Shown: positions 19,568 through 29,153 of the stretch, piece after piece
Position numbering within the stretch: position 1 is the first letter of the stretch
How the letters are laid out: each line of letters starts with the position of its first letter
Assembly (NCBI GenBank): GCA_038211615.1
Contig: JBBQVL010000005.1
Coordinates: forward strand, 1 to 64,000
Reading direction: 5' to 3'
DNA from: DASWJZ01 sp038211615
Lineage (GTDB): Bacteria > Pseudomonadota > Alphaproteobacteria > Rhizobiales > Afifellaceae
Length of the DNA stretch: 64,000 nucleotides
Program-made: the position numbers and the translations under genes
The notes under the pieces: generated by a model
Told to the model about the DNA's origin: nothing
Databases searched by the model: none
What the model saw: the letters and a program-made list of their open reading frames with translations, nothing else

Positions 19568-21139
19568 ATGAGCCTCCGGCTTCCCGACGAGGCCGCGACG
19601 GCGCGGCTCGCCGAGGATATCGCCGCCGTGCTGCGGCCGGGTGACCTCGTGGCGCTTTCGGGCGGGCTTGGCGCGGGCAAGACGACGTTCGCGCGCGCTC
19701 TGCTTCGCGCGCTCGCCGACGATCCCGCGCTCGAAGTCCCGAGCCCGACCTTTCCGCTCCGCATCGACCACGCGCTGTCGCGCATCAAGGTCGCGCACGC
19801 CGACCTCTACCGGGTCGGCGCTGTGCGCGAGCTGGACGAGATCGGCCTCGACGAGGCGATGGGTGAGGGCGCGCTCCTCGTCGAGTGGCCCGAGCTTCTG
19901 CCGCCGGACTTCTCCGCCGAGCGGCTCGATATCCGGCTTGAGCTGGAGGGAGAAGGCCGCCGCGCGGAGATCGTGGGGAGTGGTACTTGGCCCGCGCGGC
20001 TCGATCGCACATTTGTAATCCGCGCCTTCCTCGACGCGGCCGACTGGAACGGAGCTTCACGCATCCCGATCGCCGGGGACGCCTCCAGCCGCGCCTACGA
20101 GAAGATTGCGGGCTCCTCTCCCCCCTTGTGGGGGAGAGACCGAGAGGGGGGAAACATGAAGGCCGCGGCGACGCCTTTCCCCCCTCCCAACCCTCCCCCG
20201 CATGGGGGGAGGGCTCGCGCGATTCTCATGAATGCCCCGAGGCGGAGCGAGGGCCCAAAAATCTACGCTGGCCGCTCCTATGACGTGGTGGCGCACCGGG
20301 CGATGGACGTGCGCGCGTTCGTGGCGATCGACCACGCGCTGATCGATGCCGGCATCCGCGCGCCGGAAATATTTTCCGCCGATATCGATGCCGGATTGCT
20401 CCTTCTCGAAGACCTTGGCGGCGAAGTGATCGTCGACGCCTCCGGCGCGCCGATCCTCGCGCGCTACGAGGCGGCGGTCGACCTCCTCGTCCATATGCAC
20501 GGCCGGTCATGGCCAGCCGAGGCGCTACTCCCCGGTGGCGCGGCCTATCGCGTCCCGCCCTACGATCGCGAGGCGCTTCTCATTGAGGTTTCGCTTTTTC
20601 CGGACTGGTTCGGAGCGCAGTCGAGCGAGCCGGCCTTCCCGAAAGATGGGAGAGAAGAGTTTCTGGCCGTGTGGGGGGCGCTGCTCGGCACGATCGCGAA
20701 TCCGCATTCCACCTGGACGCTGCGCGATTTCCACTCGCCCAATATTCTCTGGCAGGAGGGGGCGGAGGGCCTTGCCCGCGTCGGAATCATCGATTTCCAG
20801 GATGCGCTTCTCGGGCATCCCGCCTACGACGTCGCGTCGCTCGCCCAGGACGCCCGGGTTCCGTTGCGCGCCGAGGACGAGGCGCTGCTGAAGCAGCGCT
20901 ACATCGCCGGCCGCCGCGCCGCCGATGCGGCTTTCGATGTGCCCGCGTTCGAGCGCGCCTACGCGATCCTCGGCCTGCAGCGCGCCACCAAGGTTTTGGG
21001 AATCTTCACCCGGCTGGCGCTCGCGGAAGGAAAGCCCGGCTACCAGCGCCACCGCGTTCACCTGAAAGCGCTTATCCGCCGCACCCTTGCCGATCCGGTT
21101 CTTTCTCCGCTGAGGCTCTGGTATGAGCCCTATCTCTGA
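19568..21139 (+). CDS. tsaE: Fused TsaE ATPase / AmgK-like sugar kinase
   Basis: 523 residues in two domains. Residues 1-150 are TsaE, the ATPase of the tRNA t6A37 complex (Walker A GGLGAGKTTFAR, SPTFPLRIDH, VEWPELLP). From about 160 follows an aminoglycoside-phosphotransferase-fold kinase of the AmgK type (RDFHSPNILW, IIDFQDALLGHPAYDVASLAQD), which phosphorylates N-acetylmuramate/N-acetylglucosamine in cell-wall recycling. The fusion is usual in alphaproteobacteria. Residues of about 183-216 are an in-frame palindromic repeat insertion. The murU-like gene follows. ATG 19568 has GAGGG before it, and ATG 19544 is an alternative. Confidence 0.93.
   Translation: MSLRLPDEAATARLAEDIAAVLRPGDLVALSGGLGAGKTTFARALLRALADDPALEVPSPTFPLRIDHALSRIKVAHADLYRVGAVRELDEIGLDEAMGEGALLVEWPELLPPDFSAERLDIRLELEGEGRRAEIVGSGTWPARLDRTFVIRAFLDAADWNGASRIPIAGDASSRAYEKIAGSSPPLWGRDREGGNMKAAATPFPPPNPPPHGGRARAILMNAPRRSEGPKIYAGRSYDVVAHRAMDVRAFVAIDHALIDAGIRAPEIFSADIDAGLLLLEDLGGEVIVDASGAPILARYEAAVDLLVHMHGRSWPAEALLPGGAAYRVPPYDREALLIEVSLFPDWFGAQSSEPAFPKDGREEFLAVWGALLGTIANPHSTWTLRDFHSPNILWQEGAEGLARVGIIDFQDALLGHPAYDVASLAQDARVPLRAEDEALLKQRYIAGRRAADAAFDVPAFERAYAILGLQRATKVLGIFTRLALAEGKPGYQRHRVHLKALIRRTLADPVLSPLRLWYEPYL
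20116..20213 (+). repeat. Rhizobiales-type palindromic repeat inserted inside tsaE/amgK
   Basis: Two GC hairpins about 100 bases apart: CTCTCCCCC (20116-20124) with GGGGGAGAG (20130-20138), and CCCTCCCCC (20191-20199) with GGGGGAGGG (20205-20213). This is the style of the short intergenic palindromic repeats scattered through rhizobial genomes. Here it lies within a coding frame, keeps it open, and encodes about 33 low-complexity residues (PPLWGRDREGG..., PPPNPPPHGG) at the start of the kinase domain. Confidence 0.75.
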
Positions 21140-21157
21140 ACAGGCGGAGATTTGCGC

Positions 21158-21877
21158 ATGGGCGTGCCGGAGACGGCGATGGTGCTGGCGGCCGGCCACG
21201 GAAAGCGCATGCGGCCGCTCTCCGCCACGATTCCGAAGCCGCTTGTCATGGTGGGCGGCCGCGCGCTGATCGACCATTGCCTCGACGGGCTGGTGGCGGC
21301 GGGCGTGAAGCGGGCGGTCGTCAACGTCCATTATCTCGCCGATTCCGTTGAGGCGCACCTGAAGGACCGGCAGACACCGAAGATCGTCATCTCCGACGAG
21401 CGCGATGCGCTGCTGGAGACGGGCGGGGGGATCAAGCGCGCCTTGCCGCTGATCGGCGACGCTCCCTTTCTCGTGCGCAACTCCGATTCCTTCTGGCTTG
21501 AGGGGGTGCGCCCGAACCTTGCCTGGCTCGCCGGCGGCTGGGACGCGGAGCGGATGGACGGGCTGCTGCTCCTCGCTTCCACCGTCAATTCCATCGGCTA
21601 TTCCGGCCGAGGCGATTTCATCCTCGACAAGAACGGTCGCCTCGCGCGCCGGCCGGAGCGGACCGTCGCGCCTTTCGTCTATGCCGGCGCGGCGATCCTC
21701 GCGCCCCGGCTTTTCGCCAGCGCGCCCGACGGGCCTTTCTCGCTGAACCTTCTCTTCGACCGCGCCATCGAGGCCGGCCGCTTCTTCGGCGTGCGGCTCG
21801 ATGGCACCTGGATCAACGTCGAGACGCCGGGCTCGATCGCCGCCGCCACGGCTGCAATCGCGACGAGCGCGGCCTGA
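21158..21877 (+). CDS. murU: MurU-like sugar-1-phosphate nucleotidyltransferase
   Basis: 239 residues. The N terminus has the nucleotidyltransferase signature AAGHGKRMRPLSATIPKPLV, and LETGGGIKRALPLI and RNSDSFW hold the metal and sugar-phosphate residues. Its place directly behind an AmgK-like kinase suggests the anabolic peptidoglycan-recycling route, in which AmgK makes MurNAc-1-phosphate and MurU makes UDP-MurNAc. A general NDP-sugar role remains possible. ATG 21158 is chosen over TTG 21152. Confidence 0.85.
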   Translation: MGVPETAMVLAAGHGKRMRPLSATIPKPLVMVGGRALIDHCLDGLVAAGVKRAVVNVHYLADSVEAHLKDRQTPKIVISDERDALLETGGGIKRALPLIGDAPFLVRNSDSFWLEGVRPNLAWLAGGWDAERMDGLLLLASTVNSIGYSGRGDFILDKNGRLARRPERTVAPFVYAGAAILAPRLFASAPDGPFSLNLLFDRAIEAGRFFGVRLDGTWINVETPGSIAAATAAIATSAA

Positions 21878-21883
21878 GGTCCG

Positions 21884-24800
21884 ATGGACCGGCCGAACGT
21901 CTTCACCATCCCACCGGGCGTTCCCTTCCTCGACGCGCTGGTCGCGGCGCTCCTCGATGGCCGGCTGGTCCCGGGCTTCGACCCGCTCGGCCCCTTCGCG
22001 CTGGCCGACACGATCCTCTATCTCCCGACCCGCCGCGCCGCGCGCGCCATCCGCGAGCGCTTCCTCGCGCGTCTCGGCCGTCCGCTGCTCCTGCCAAAAA
22101 TCCGCACGCTCGGCGATTTCGACGAGGACGAGGAGAGTCTTCTCGATCTCGAGGCGGCGGAGCCGCCGGCGGCCATACCGGCGATGGAGCGCCAGCTCGT
22201 ACTGACAGGGCTGGTGCTCGCGTGGTCGGGGGAGCTGGTGCGGAGCGCCGCGGAGTTTCCCGACGAGGAGCTCATCATTCCCGCCTCGCCGGCCGACGCC
22301 GCGCGGCTCGCGGCGTCCCTCGGCAGCCTGATGGACCAGGTCGGGGCCGGGGAGGACGCCTGGAAAGGGCTGACGACCGGAGCGCCGGGCGAGCTCGCAA
22401 AATACTGGGACATCACACTTGAGTTCCTCAAAATCGCCACCGCCTTCTGGCCGGCGCACCTGAGGGAGCGCGGGCTGGTCGATGCGGCAACCCGCCGGGA
22501 TCTGATGATTATCCGGGAGGCGGAACGGCTGCTCGCGCGCGGCTCTTCCGCCCCCATCATCGCCGCCGGCTCCACCGGATCGGTCAAGGCGACGGCGGCG
22601 CTGCTCGCCGCCATCGCGCGCCTTCCGAACGGCGCCGTGGTACTTCCCGGCCTCGACCAGGGCCTCGACGATGCGAGCTGGGGCGCGATCGGCATCAGCG
22701 AGCACGAACCGGCGGGCGCAGGGCATCCGCAATATGGTCTGAAGCTGCTGCTGGAGGGCATGGCGATCGCGCGCGATGCTGTGCTTCCGCTTACGCAAGC
22801 GGCATCCGGTCCGGCCCTCCGCGATCGTTTCGTATCCGAAGCGATGCGCCCCGCAAGCACTGCGGAGCTGTGGAGCGGCAGTCTTGCATCGTCGCCGGAA
22901 GAGAAACGCGCCGCGATTGGATCGATCGGGATCGTGCACGCCGCCAACGAGCGCGAGGAAGCGCTCTCCGCCGCGGTGCTCCTGCGCCGCGCCGCGGAGA
23001 ACCCGGGAAGCGTCGCGGCGCTGGTGACGCCCGACCGCGGGCTTGCCCGCCGCGTGGCGGTGGAACTGAAGCGCTGGGGGATCGACGTTGACGATTCCGC
23101 CGGCCGGCCGCTCGGGCGGACGCCGCCGGGGGTACTGGCGCGGCTCGTCGCTGAAACGGCTCTTGGCGGCTGCGCGGCAGAGACCTTGCTTGCCCTGCTG
23201 CAGCATCCCCTGGCGGCCTTCGGGCTTGCGCCGCCCGTGGCACGCCGGAATGCGCGGAGCCTGGAACGCGCGGTGCTCCGCGGCCCCCGGCTGAGGCCGG
23301 GCCTCGCATCGCTGCGCCATGCACTGGAGGTTCGCTTTGCCGAACGCTGGAATGCTGCGGAAGGCGAACGCGTCCGGCCTGGGCAAGCGGCGCACGGGCT
23401 ATCGCGCCGGAAATGGGAGGCCGCGCGCGATCTTGCCGCGCGGATCGAGACGGCGCTGGCGCCGCTCGAACGCCTTGCGGCGAAGCGTGGCAAAGCGCGG
23501 CTGGCCGACTTGGTGGAGGCGCACCTGACAGCGCTTCTCGCGGTAGCCGAGCTTCCGAAAGGGGAGACATCGGCGCTTTTCGCCGACGAGGCGGGCGAAG
23601 CCCTGGCTGCCACCTTCGAGGAGCTTCGCGCCAACGCGCACGCCGGCCCCGCCATCGCGCCGCGCGACTATTCCGCCCTCTTCACCGCGCTGATCGAGCG
23701 CGCCGCGGTCAGAAGGCGTGGCGGGCTCGATCCGCGCATCCACATCTGGGGCACGCTCGAAGCGCGCCTGCAGAGCGTGGACATGATCGTGCTCGGTGGC
23801 CTGAACGAGGGCACCTGGCCGGCGCAGACCCGCGTCGACCCGCTGCTGTCGCGGCCGATGCGCGATGCGCTGGCGCTCGACCCGCCGGAGCGCCGCATCG
23901 GCCTCGCGGCGCACGACTTCGCGCAGGCGCTCGGCCAACCTGAAGTATGGCTCACGCGATCCGACCAGCAGGACGGCGAGCCGCGCGTCGCGTCGCGCTG
24001 GCTGCAGCGCCTGACGGCGTATGCCGGCGCAGACCTCACCGCCGAAATGCGTGCGCGCGGCGCAAAAGTGCTCGGCTGGGCGCGGAGCCTCGACGCGCCC
24101 CCGAAGCCCGATCTGCCGAAGCGCCCGCGGCCGTCGCCGCCTGTCGATAAGCGGCCAAAAAAACTCTCCGCGACGCGGATCGAGACGCTGATCCGCGACC
24201 CTTATGCGGTCTATGCGCACTCAGTCCTGAAGCTGCGCCCCTTCGAGCCGCTGGCGAAGCTTCCCGAGGCGTCGGAGCGGGGCACGCTGATCCACAACAT
24301 CCTCGAAAACTTCGTGCGCGAGCGACCCGGCGGACCTTTCGACAAAGCGGCCGAAGCGCGGCTCCTTGAGATCGGGCGCGTGGCCTTCGCCGAGCATTCC
24401 GACTTCCCCGAGATCATCGCGCTCTGGTGGCCGCGCTTCGAGAAGATCGCACGCTGGTTCGTGCAGGAAGAAGCGAGGTGGGGGGACGTGGTCACGCGGC
24501 ATGTCGAACGCACCGGCGAGGCGGAGATGGTCCCTGGTTTCGTGCTCTCCGCTCGCGCCGACCGTCTCGATGCGCTCGCCGGCGGGGGCATCGCGATCCT
24601 CGACTACAAGACCGGCGCTCCGCCTTCGCCGAAGGAGGTGCGGACGCTGTCGGCGCAGCTTCCGCTGGAAGCGCTCATCGTGCGGCGCGGCGGCTTCGCG
24701 GGCGTGCCGGCGGCGGAGCCCGAGCGCATCGTCTATTACCGCCTGAACGGCAAGGACCAGGGCGGCGAGGAGCATGACCGCACCGAATGGAAGCGCGACG

Positions 24801-25000
24801 GCCGGATGATCTCGCTCGCCGAGACGCTCGAATCTACGGAGAAGCGGCTCGTCGAGCTCGTCGCCCATTTCAGCCGACCCGAGGCGGAATACCTCTCCAA
24901 CAAGATTCCGAAGCCCGGTCGCCGCACCTATGTCGGCGACTACGATCATCTCGCCCGTATCTCCGAGTGGGTGAAGACCGATCAGGAGGACGACGAATGA
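21884..25000 (+). CDS. addB: Double-strand break repair protein AddB
   Basis: 1038 residues. Partner of AddA in the helicase-nuclease that resects DNA ends for recombination, the alphaproteobacterial counterpart of RecBCD. The C-terminal third carries a PD-(D/E)XK nuclease (GTLIHNILENFV, SARADRLD, AILDYKTGAPP). The N-terminal helicase-like part has no intact Walker A, as is normal for AddB. I see no four-cysteine iron-sulfur set of the kind found in Bacillus AddB. Its stop overlaps the addA start. Confidence 0.95.
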   Translation: MDRPNVFTIPPGVPFLDALVAALLDGRLVPGFDPLGPFALADTILYLPTRRAARAIRERFLARLGRPLLLPKIRTLGDFDEDEESLLDLEAAEPPAAIPAMERQLVLTGLVLAWSGELVRSAAEFPDEELIIPASPADAARLAASLGSLMDQVGAGEDAWKGLTTGAPGELAKYWDITLEFLKIATAFWPAHLRERGLVDAATRRDLMIIREAERLLARGSSAPIIAAGSTGSVKATAALLAAIARLPNGAVVLPGLDQGLDDASWGAIGISEHEPAGAGHPQYGLKLLLEGMAIARDAVLPLTQAASGPALRDRFVSEAMRPASTAELWSGSLASSPEEKRAAIGSIGIVHAANEREEALSAAVLLRRAAENPGSVAALVTPDRGLARRVAVELKRWGIDVDDSAGRPLGRTPPGVLARLVAETALGGCAAETLLALLQHPLAAFGLAPPVARRNARSLERAVLRGPRLRPGLASLRHALEVRFAERWNAAEGERVRPGQAAHGLSRRKWEAARDLAARIETALAPLERLAAKRGKARLADLVEAHLTALLAVAELPKGETSALFADEAGEALAATFEELRANAHAGPAIAPRDYSALFTALIERAAVRRRGGLDPRIHIWGTLEARLQSVDMIVLGGLNEGTWPAQTRVDPLLSRPMRDALALDPPERRIGLAAHDFAQALGQPEVWLTRSDQQDGEPRVASRWLQRLTAYAGADLTAEMRARGAKVLGWARSLDAPPKPDLPKRPRPSPPVDKRPKKLSATRIETLIRDPYAVYAHSVLKLRPFEPLAKLPEASERGTLIHNILENFVRERPGGPFDKAAEARLLEIGRVAFAEHSDFPEIIALWWPRFEKIARWFVQEEARWGDVVTRHVERTGEAEMVPGFVLSARADRLDALAGGGIAILDYKTGAPPSPKEVRTLSAQLPLEALIVRRGGFAGVPAAEPERIVYYRLNGKDQGGEEHDRTEWKRDGRMISLAETLESTEKRLVELVAHFSRPEAEYLSNKIPKPGRRTYVGDYDHLARISEWVKTDQEDDE

Positions 25001-28000
25001 GCGCGACCCCGGCGCTCGACCAGACCCGCGCGAACCAGCGTGACGCGTCCGATCCGCGCTCCTCCGCCTGGGTCATCGCCAACGCCGGTTCCGGCAAGAC
25101 GCATGTGCTGACGCAGCGCGTGATCCGGCTGATGCTTGCCGGCGCCGACCCTGCGACCATCCTCTGCCTGACCTTCACCAAGATCGCCGCCGCCGAGATG
25201 GCGCGTCGCGTCTTCGACACGCTCGGCCGCTGGACGATGCTCGGCGAGGAAGCGCTCGCGAACGAGATCGAGGCGCTGCAGGGCCGCGCGCCGGGCGCGG
25301 AGGAGCTGCGCAGCGCGCGACGGCTCTTCGCCCGGGCGCTGGAGACGCCGGGCGGCCTGAAAATCCAGACGATCCACGCCTTCTGCGAACGCCTGCTGCA
25401 CGAGTTTCCCTTCGAGGCGAACGTGCCCGGCCAGTTCGCTGTGCTCGACGATTCGGCCGCCGCCGCGCTCATCGCCAACGCCCGCGCCGCCGTGATGAAC
25501 CAGGCCGCGGAGAACCCCGAGGCGCCGCTCGGCCGCGCCGTCCGCTACATCGCCGAGCGGGTGAGCGACGAGCAGATCGGCCAGGCCCTCGACGCCTCTA
25601 TCCAGCGCCGCGACGGTGTGCGGCGCTGGATAGAGGCGTCCGCATTCGATGGGGGAGAGGGCGGCATCGGGGATGCGCTCGCCGATCTCCGCCGGCGGCT
25701 CGGTCTGGCGCAGGGCGAGACGGAAGAGTCGATCGCCCACGAACTCTGCCGCACGGCGGGATGGGGCCGCGAGATCTGCCGCGAGCTCGCGATGCTGGCG
25801 GGGGCGCATGTCGCGTTGCGGGCGATTGCGGATGCTGCGGATATCGTCGCCGAAGGGGCGGCTCGTCTCAGCTTCTTTCTGAGCCGCGACGGAAATGGCT
25901 GGAAGGAAGGAAGCGCCAGCCATCGGCTTGGCGCGAAGGCACGCGCACCGCGCCCCGGCATCCACGCAGACTATGACAGCGAGGCGCGAAGGATTCTCGC
26001 TCTCGCGACAAGGCTGGACCTGGTCCGCGCCTATGACGCGACCGCCGCGCTGCTCACCGTCGGCGATGCCATCCTGCAGGCCTACCATCTCGCTAAGCGG
26101 CAGGCGGGCGCCCTCGACTTCACCGACCTGATCGCCAAGGCGCGCAATCTCCTTTCGCGCGCCGACGCGGCGCAGTGGGTGCTCTACAAGCTCGACCGGC
26201 GGGTGGAGCATATCCTCGTCGACGAGGCGCAGGACACGAGCCCCGACCAGTGGAAAGTAGTCGAGGCGATTTCCGGCGATTTCTTCGCGGGCGCCGGCGC
26301 GGCTCGCGCGCCGCGCACGGTCTTTGCGGTCGGCGACGATAAGCAGTCGATCTTCGGGTTCCAGGGCGCGGTGCCGGCAAAGCTGGTGGAGATGCAGCAT
26401 GCCTTCGAGCAGCGGATCGCCGCCGCCGAGGAACGTTTCGTCGCACGCCCGCTCTTCCTCTCGTTCCGCTCGACGCAGGAGGTGCTGAACGCCGTCGACA
26501 CGGTGTTCGGCAAGGCGCTTGCGGAGAAGATCACCGCCTCGAGCTACGCGGCGCATTCCGCGCATCGCCACGATGCACCGGGCCATGTCGTGCTCCTGCC
26601 GCGCACCGTGCGGCAGAAGAGCGCGGAGCCGGAGGAATGGACCGAGCCCTACGATGCGCCGAGCGCCGCGGAGACGTTGCTTGCGGACAGGATCGCGGAG
26701 GAGATCGGGCGGCTCATCGGCACCACGCTGCCCTCCGGCAAGCGTGCGCGCGCCGGCGAAATCCTGATCCTGGTGCGCAAGCGCGATGCCTTCGCCGCGG
26801 CGATGAACCGGGCGCTCCGCAAGAAGGACATCCCGACCGCCGGGGCCGACCGCATCCCTGTCTCCACGCATATCGCGGTGCTCGATCTCCTGGCGCTCGC
26901 CGACGTGATGCTGCTGCCGGAGGACGATCTGCAGCTTGCCGCCTGCCTGAAGAGCCCGCTCTTCGGGCTGAGCGAGGACCAGCTCATGGAGCTCGCAATC
27001 GGCCGCGACACGAGCCTCTGGGACGTGCTGCACGCCGCCGAAGGCGATCTCTTCGTCCGCGCCGCGGCGGAGAAACTTCGGCGCTGGCGCGCCATGGCGG
27101 ACCAGGTGACGCCGTTCCGCTTCTTCGCGACGATCCTTGGGCCGGACGAAGGAAGACGCGCGTTCCGGGCGCGGCTCGGCGGCGAGGCGGACGACGTGCT
27201 CGACACGTTCCTGAGCCAGGCGCTTGCATACGAGGGGATCGAGCCGCCTTCGCTGCAGGGTTTTGCGCGCTTCATCCGCGCCAACGCGAGCGACATCAAG
27301 CGCGACGCGGAGGAGGGCGCGAGCGGCGTGCGCGTGATGACGGTGCACGGCGCCAAGGGACTCGAGGCCGATGTCGTGTTTCTTGCCGACACCGGCGGCA
27401 AGATCGTGATCCCCGGCCAGCGCGATATCCTGGTCGCGATCGGCAGCGACCGCGACGACCCGGCCTTCCTCTGGCGGCGGAAGAAGGAGGAAGCGCCGCA
27501 GGCGCAGCGCGACGCCGATGCGCTCGCCGACGCGGAGACGGAGCGGGAATATCTCCGGCTTCTCTACGTCGCGATGACGCGCGCGCGCGACGTGCTCTAT
27601 GTCGCCGGGGTGCGGCTTATCATGCAGCCGGACTTCTCCTGGTACACCCTCGTCCGCGAGGCGCTCCTGCCCAAAGACCGGAGCGGCATCGCCCTGAATG
27701 AGGAGGGCGAACTCGCGGAGGCATTCCGCTGGCCGCAGACGCCCCGCGCGCCTCTGGACGAGCAGGCGGCGCCGGCCTCGACCACCGAGGCGCGGGAGCA
27801 GGCACCGGACTGGATGCGGCGCGCCGCGCCGAGCCCGCCGCCGGCGCGCCGGCCGCTCCGCCCCTCGACTGGTCTCGGCGAACCCGACCCGGTTCTGGCG
27901 AGGCCCGTCGCGCGCACGCCCGACGAGGCGGCGCTGCTCCGCGGACGCGCCGTGCACCTGCTGCTCCAGCTCCTGCCTTCGGTTCCGGTCGCGGAGCGCG

Positions 28001-28461
28001 GTCAGGCTGCGGAGCGCATTCTGGCGGGGGATCCCGGCGTATCCTCCCCCATGGGGGGCGAATTCCAGGCCGAGGCGGAAGCGCTGCTGGCGCATCCGGG
28101 ACTGCAGCACCTCTTCTCCGGGGAGAGCCGCGCGGAGGTGGCGATCGTCGGAAACGTCGAGACCGAGCGGGGGAGCTTTTCCGTGAGCGGGCGCATCGAC
28201 CGGCTGCTTCGCGACGCGGCGGGTTGGCATCTCGTGGACTTCAAGACCGACCGCCGCGTACCTGCCTCGCTCGCCGAAATCGACCCGGCGTATGTGCTGC
28301 AGCTCGCGCTCTACCGGCGGCTCCTGATGCAGATCGAGCCCGGTGTCCCGGTTACGGCCCTGCTCGCCTTCACCGCCGGACCGAAGATCATGCCAATTCC
28401 CGAGGCATTGATGGAAAGCGCGCTGGGAACGCTCGGAATCCGCGCCAATCCCGTTCCTTGA
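24997..28461 (+). CDS. addA: Double-strand break repair helicase-nuclease AddA
   Basis: 1154 residues. UvrD-type superfamily 1 helicase with Walker A ANAGSGKTHVLTQRV (about residue 28), motif II ILVDEAQDTSPDQW, motif VI LLYVAMTRARDVLYV, and a C-terminal nuclease (GRIDRLLRD, VDFKTDRR). Start ATG 24997 overlaps the addB stop as ATGA, indicating coupled translation. The frame continues upstream but only as a shadow of addB. trxA follows after 53 bases. Confidence 0.96.
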   Translation: MSATPALDQTRANQRDASDPRSSAWVIANAGSGKTHVLTQRVIRLMLAGADPATILCLTFTKIAAAEMARRVFDTLGRWTMLGEEALANEIEALQGRAPGAEELRSARRLFARALETPGGLKIQTIHAFCERLLHEFPFEANVPGQFAVLDDSAAAALIANARAAVMNQAAENPEAPLGRAVRYIAERVSDEQIGQALDASIQRRDGVRRWIEASAFDGGEGGIGDALADLRRRLGLAQGETEESIAHELCRTAGWGREICRELAMLAGAHVALRAIADAADIVAEGAARLSFFLSRDGNGWKEGSASHRLGAKARAPRPGIHADYDSEARRILALATRLDLVRAYDATAALLTVGDAILQAYHLAKRQAGALDFTDLIAKARNLLSRADAAQWVLYKLDRRVEHILVDEAQDTSPDQWKVVEAISGDFFAGAGAARAPRTVFAVGDDKQSIFGFQGAVPAKLVEMQHAFEQRIAAAEERFVARPLFLSFRSTQEVLNAVDTVFGKALAEKITASSYAAHSAHRHDAPGHVVLLPRTVRQKSAEPEEWTEPYDAPSAAETLLADRIAEEIGRLIGTTLPSGKRARAGEILILVRKRDAFAAAMNRALRKKDIPTAGADRIPVSTHIAVLDLLALADVMLLPEDDLQLAACLKSPLFGLSEDQLMELAIGRDTSLWDVLHAAEGDLFVRAAAEKLRRWRAMADQVTPFRFFATILGPDEGRRAFRARLGGEADDVLDTFLSQALAYEGIEPPSLQGFARFIRANASDIKRDAEEGASGVRVMTVHGAKGLEADVVFLADTGGKIVIPGQRDILVAIGSDRDDPAFLWRRKKEEAPQAQRDADALADAETEREYLRLLYVAMTRARDVLYVAGVRLIMQPDFSWYTLVREALLPKDRSGIALNEEGELAEAFRWPQTPRAPLDEQAAPASTTEAREQAPDWMRRAAPSPPPARRPLRPSTGLGEPDPVLARPVARTPDEAALLRGRAVHLLLQLLPSVPVAERGQAAERILAGDPGVSSPMGGEFQAEAEALLAHPGLQHLFSGESRAEVAIVGNVETERGSFSVSGRIDRLLRDAAGWHLVDFKTDRRVPASLAEIDPAYVLQLALYRRLLMQIEPGVPVTALLAFTAGPKIMPIPEALMESALGTLGIRANPVP

Positions 28462-28514
28462 CCAGGAGGGAGCGCGTTCTTACCTTCCGTTCAACGATTC
28501 CCCAGGAGCCGATC

Positions 28515-28835
28515 ATGACCGCCGTCGTCACCGACAACAATTTTGCAGCCGATGTACTCGGATCCTCCGAGCCCGTGGTCGTGGACTTCTGGGCCGAGTG
28601 GTGCGGCCCCTGCAAGATGATCGCCCCGCACCTCGAGGAGCTCTCGAAGGAGTTCGGCGGCAAGGTGAAGATCGTCAAGCTCAACATCGACGAGAACCAG
28701 CAGACGACAATCAAATACGGCGTCCGCTCGATCCCGACCCTGATCCTCTTCAAGAACGGCGAGCCGGTGGACATGAAGGTCGGCGCCGGCCCGAAAAGCG
28801 ACCTGCAGAAGTGGATCCAGGCCGCCGCGGCGTAA
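28515..28835 (+). CDS. trxA: Thioredoxin
   Basis: 106 residues. Cytoplasmic disulfide reductase with the WCGPC active site (Cys30 and Cys33) and the cis-proline segment RSIPTLILF. CAGGAG stands 7 bases before the ATG. Length and sequence are canonical. It ends the addB-addA-trxA run and faces the convergent folC operon, with the toxin-antitoxin pair lying in between. Confidence 0.98.
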   Translation: MTAVVTDNNFAADVLGSSEPVVVDFWAEWCGPCKMIAPHLEELSKEFGGKVKIVKLNIDENQQTTIKYGVRSIPTLILFKNGEPVDMKVGAGPKSDLQKWIQAAAA

Positions 28836-28847
28836 GGCGGGACGTCT

Positions 28848-29150
28848 TCAGGCAGCGTCCGTCGTAGTCGCGGGCACTGCCGCCAGCCGCAGGCCGAGCG
28901 CCTTCAGGACGCGAACGACCGTAGCGAACTCCGGATTGCCGCCGGAGCCGAGCGCGCGATAGAGGCTCTCGCGAGAGAGCCCCGCATCGCGCGCGACCTG
29001 CGACATGCCGCGGGCGCGGGCGACGACCCCAAGGGCGTGGGCGATGAGGGCGGGGTCTCCGTCTTCGAAAACGGCTTCGATATAGGCGGCAATCGCCTCG
29101 GGGCTGTCCAGGTAGTCTGCGGTGTCGTACCGGGCCGTCTCGAGCGTCAT
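28848..29150 (-). CDS. HigA-type antitoxin (addiction-module antidote)
   Basis: 100 residues with a helix-turn-helix (ARARGMSQVARDAGLSRESLYRALG) of the HigA2-like antidote family, which binds its own operator and neutralises the partner toxin. It begins 3 bases after the toxin stop, the toxin-first order usual for HigBA. The TRYDTADYLDSPEAIAAYIEA-like N terminus is typical. Probably autoregulated through the palindrome at 29459-29474. Confidence 0.88.
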   Translation of the reverse strand: MTLETARYDTADYLDSPEAIAAYIEAVFEDGDPALIAHALGVVARARGMSQVARDAGLSRESLYRALGSGGNPEFATVVRVLKALGLRLAAVPATTTDAA

Positions 29151-29153
29151 GCG

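Noticed and set aside
20525..23395. 956-codon open frame on the minus strand
   Set aside because: Shadow of amgK, murU and addB. High G+C keeps antisense frames open, and its composition (Arg/Gly/Ala-rich without motifs) is not protein-like.
28030..28062. CCTCCCCCATGGGGGG hairpin in addA as a second palindromic repeat copy
   Set aside because: It encodes residues at a place where AddA proteins normally have sequence, and only one short arm is present.
24982..28230. 1082-codon open frame on the minus strand
   Set aside because: Antisense shadow of addA, which has all helicase motifs in the plus frame.
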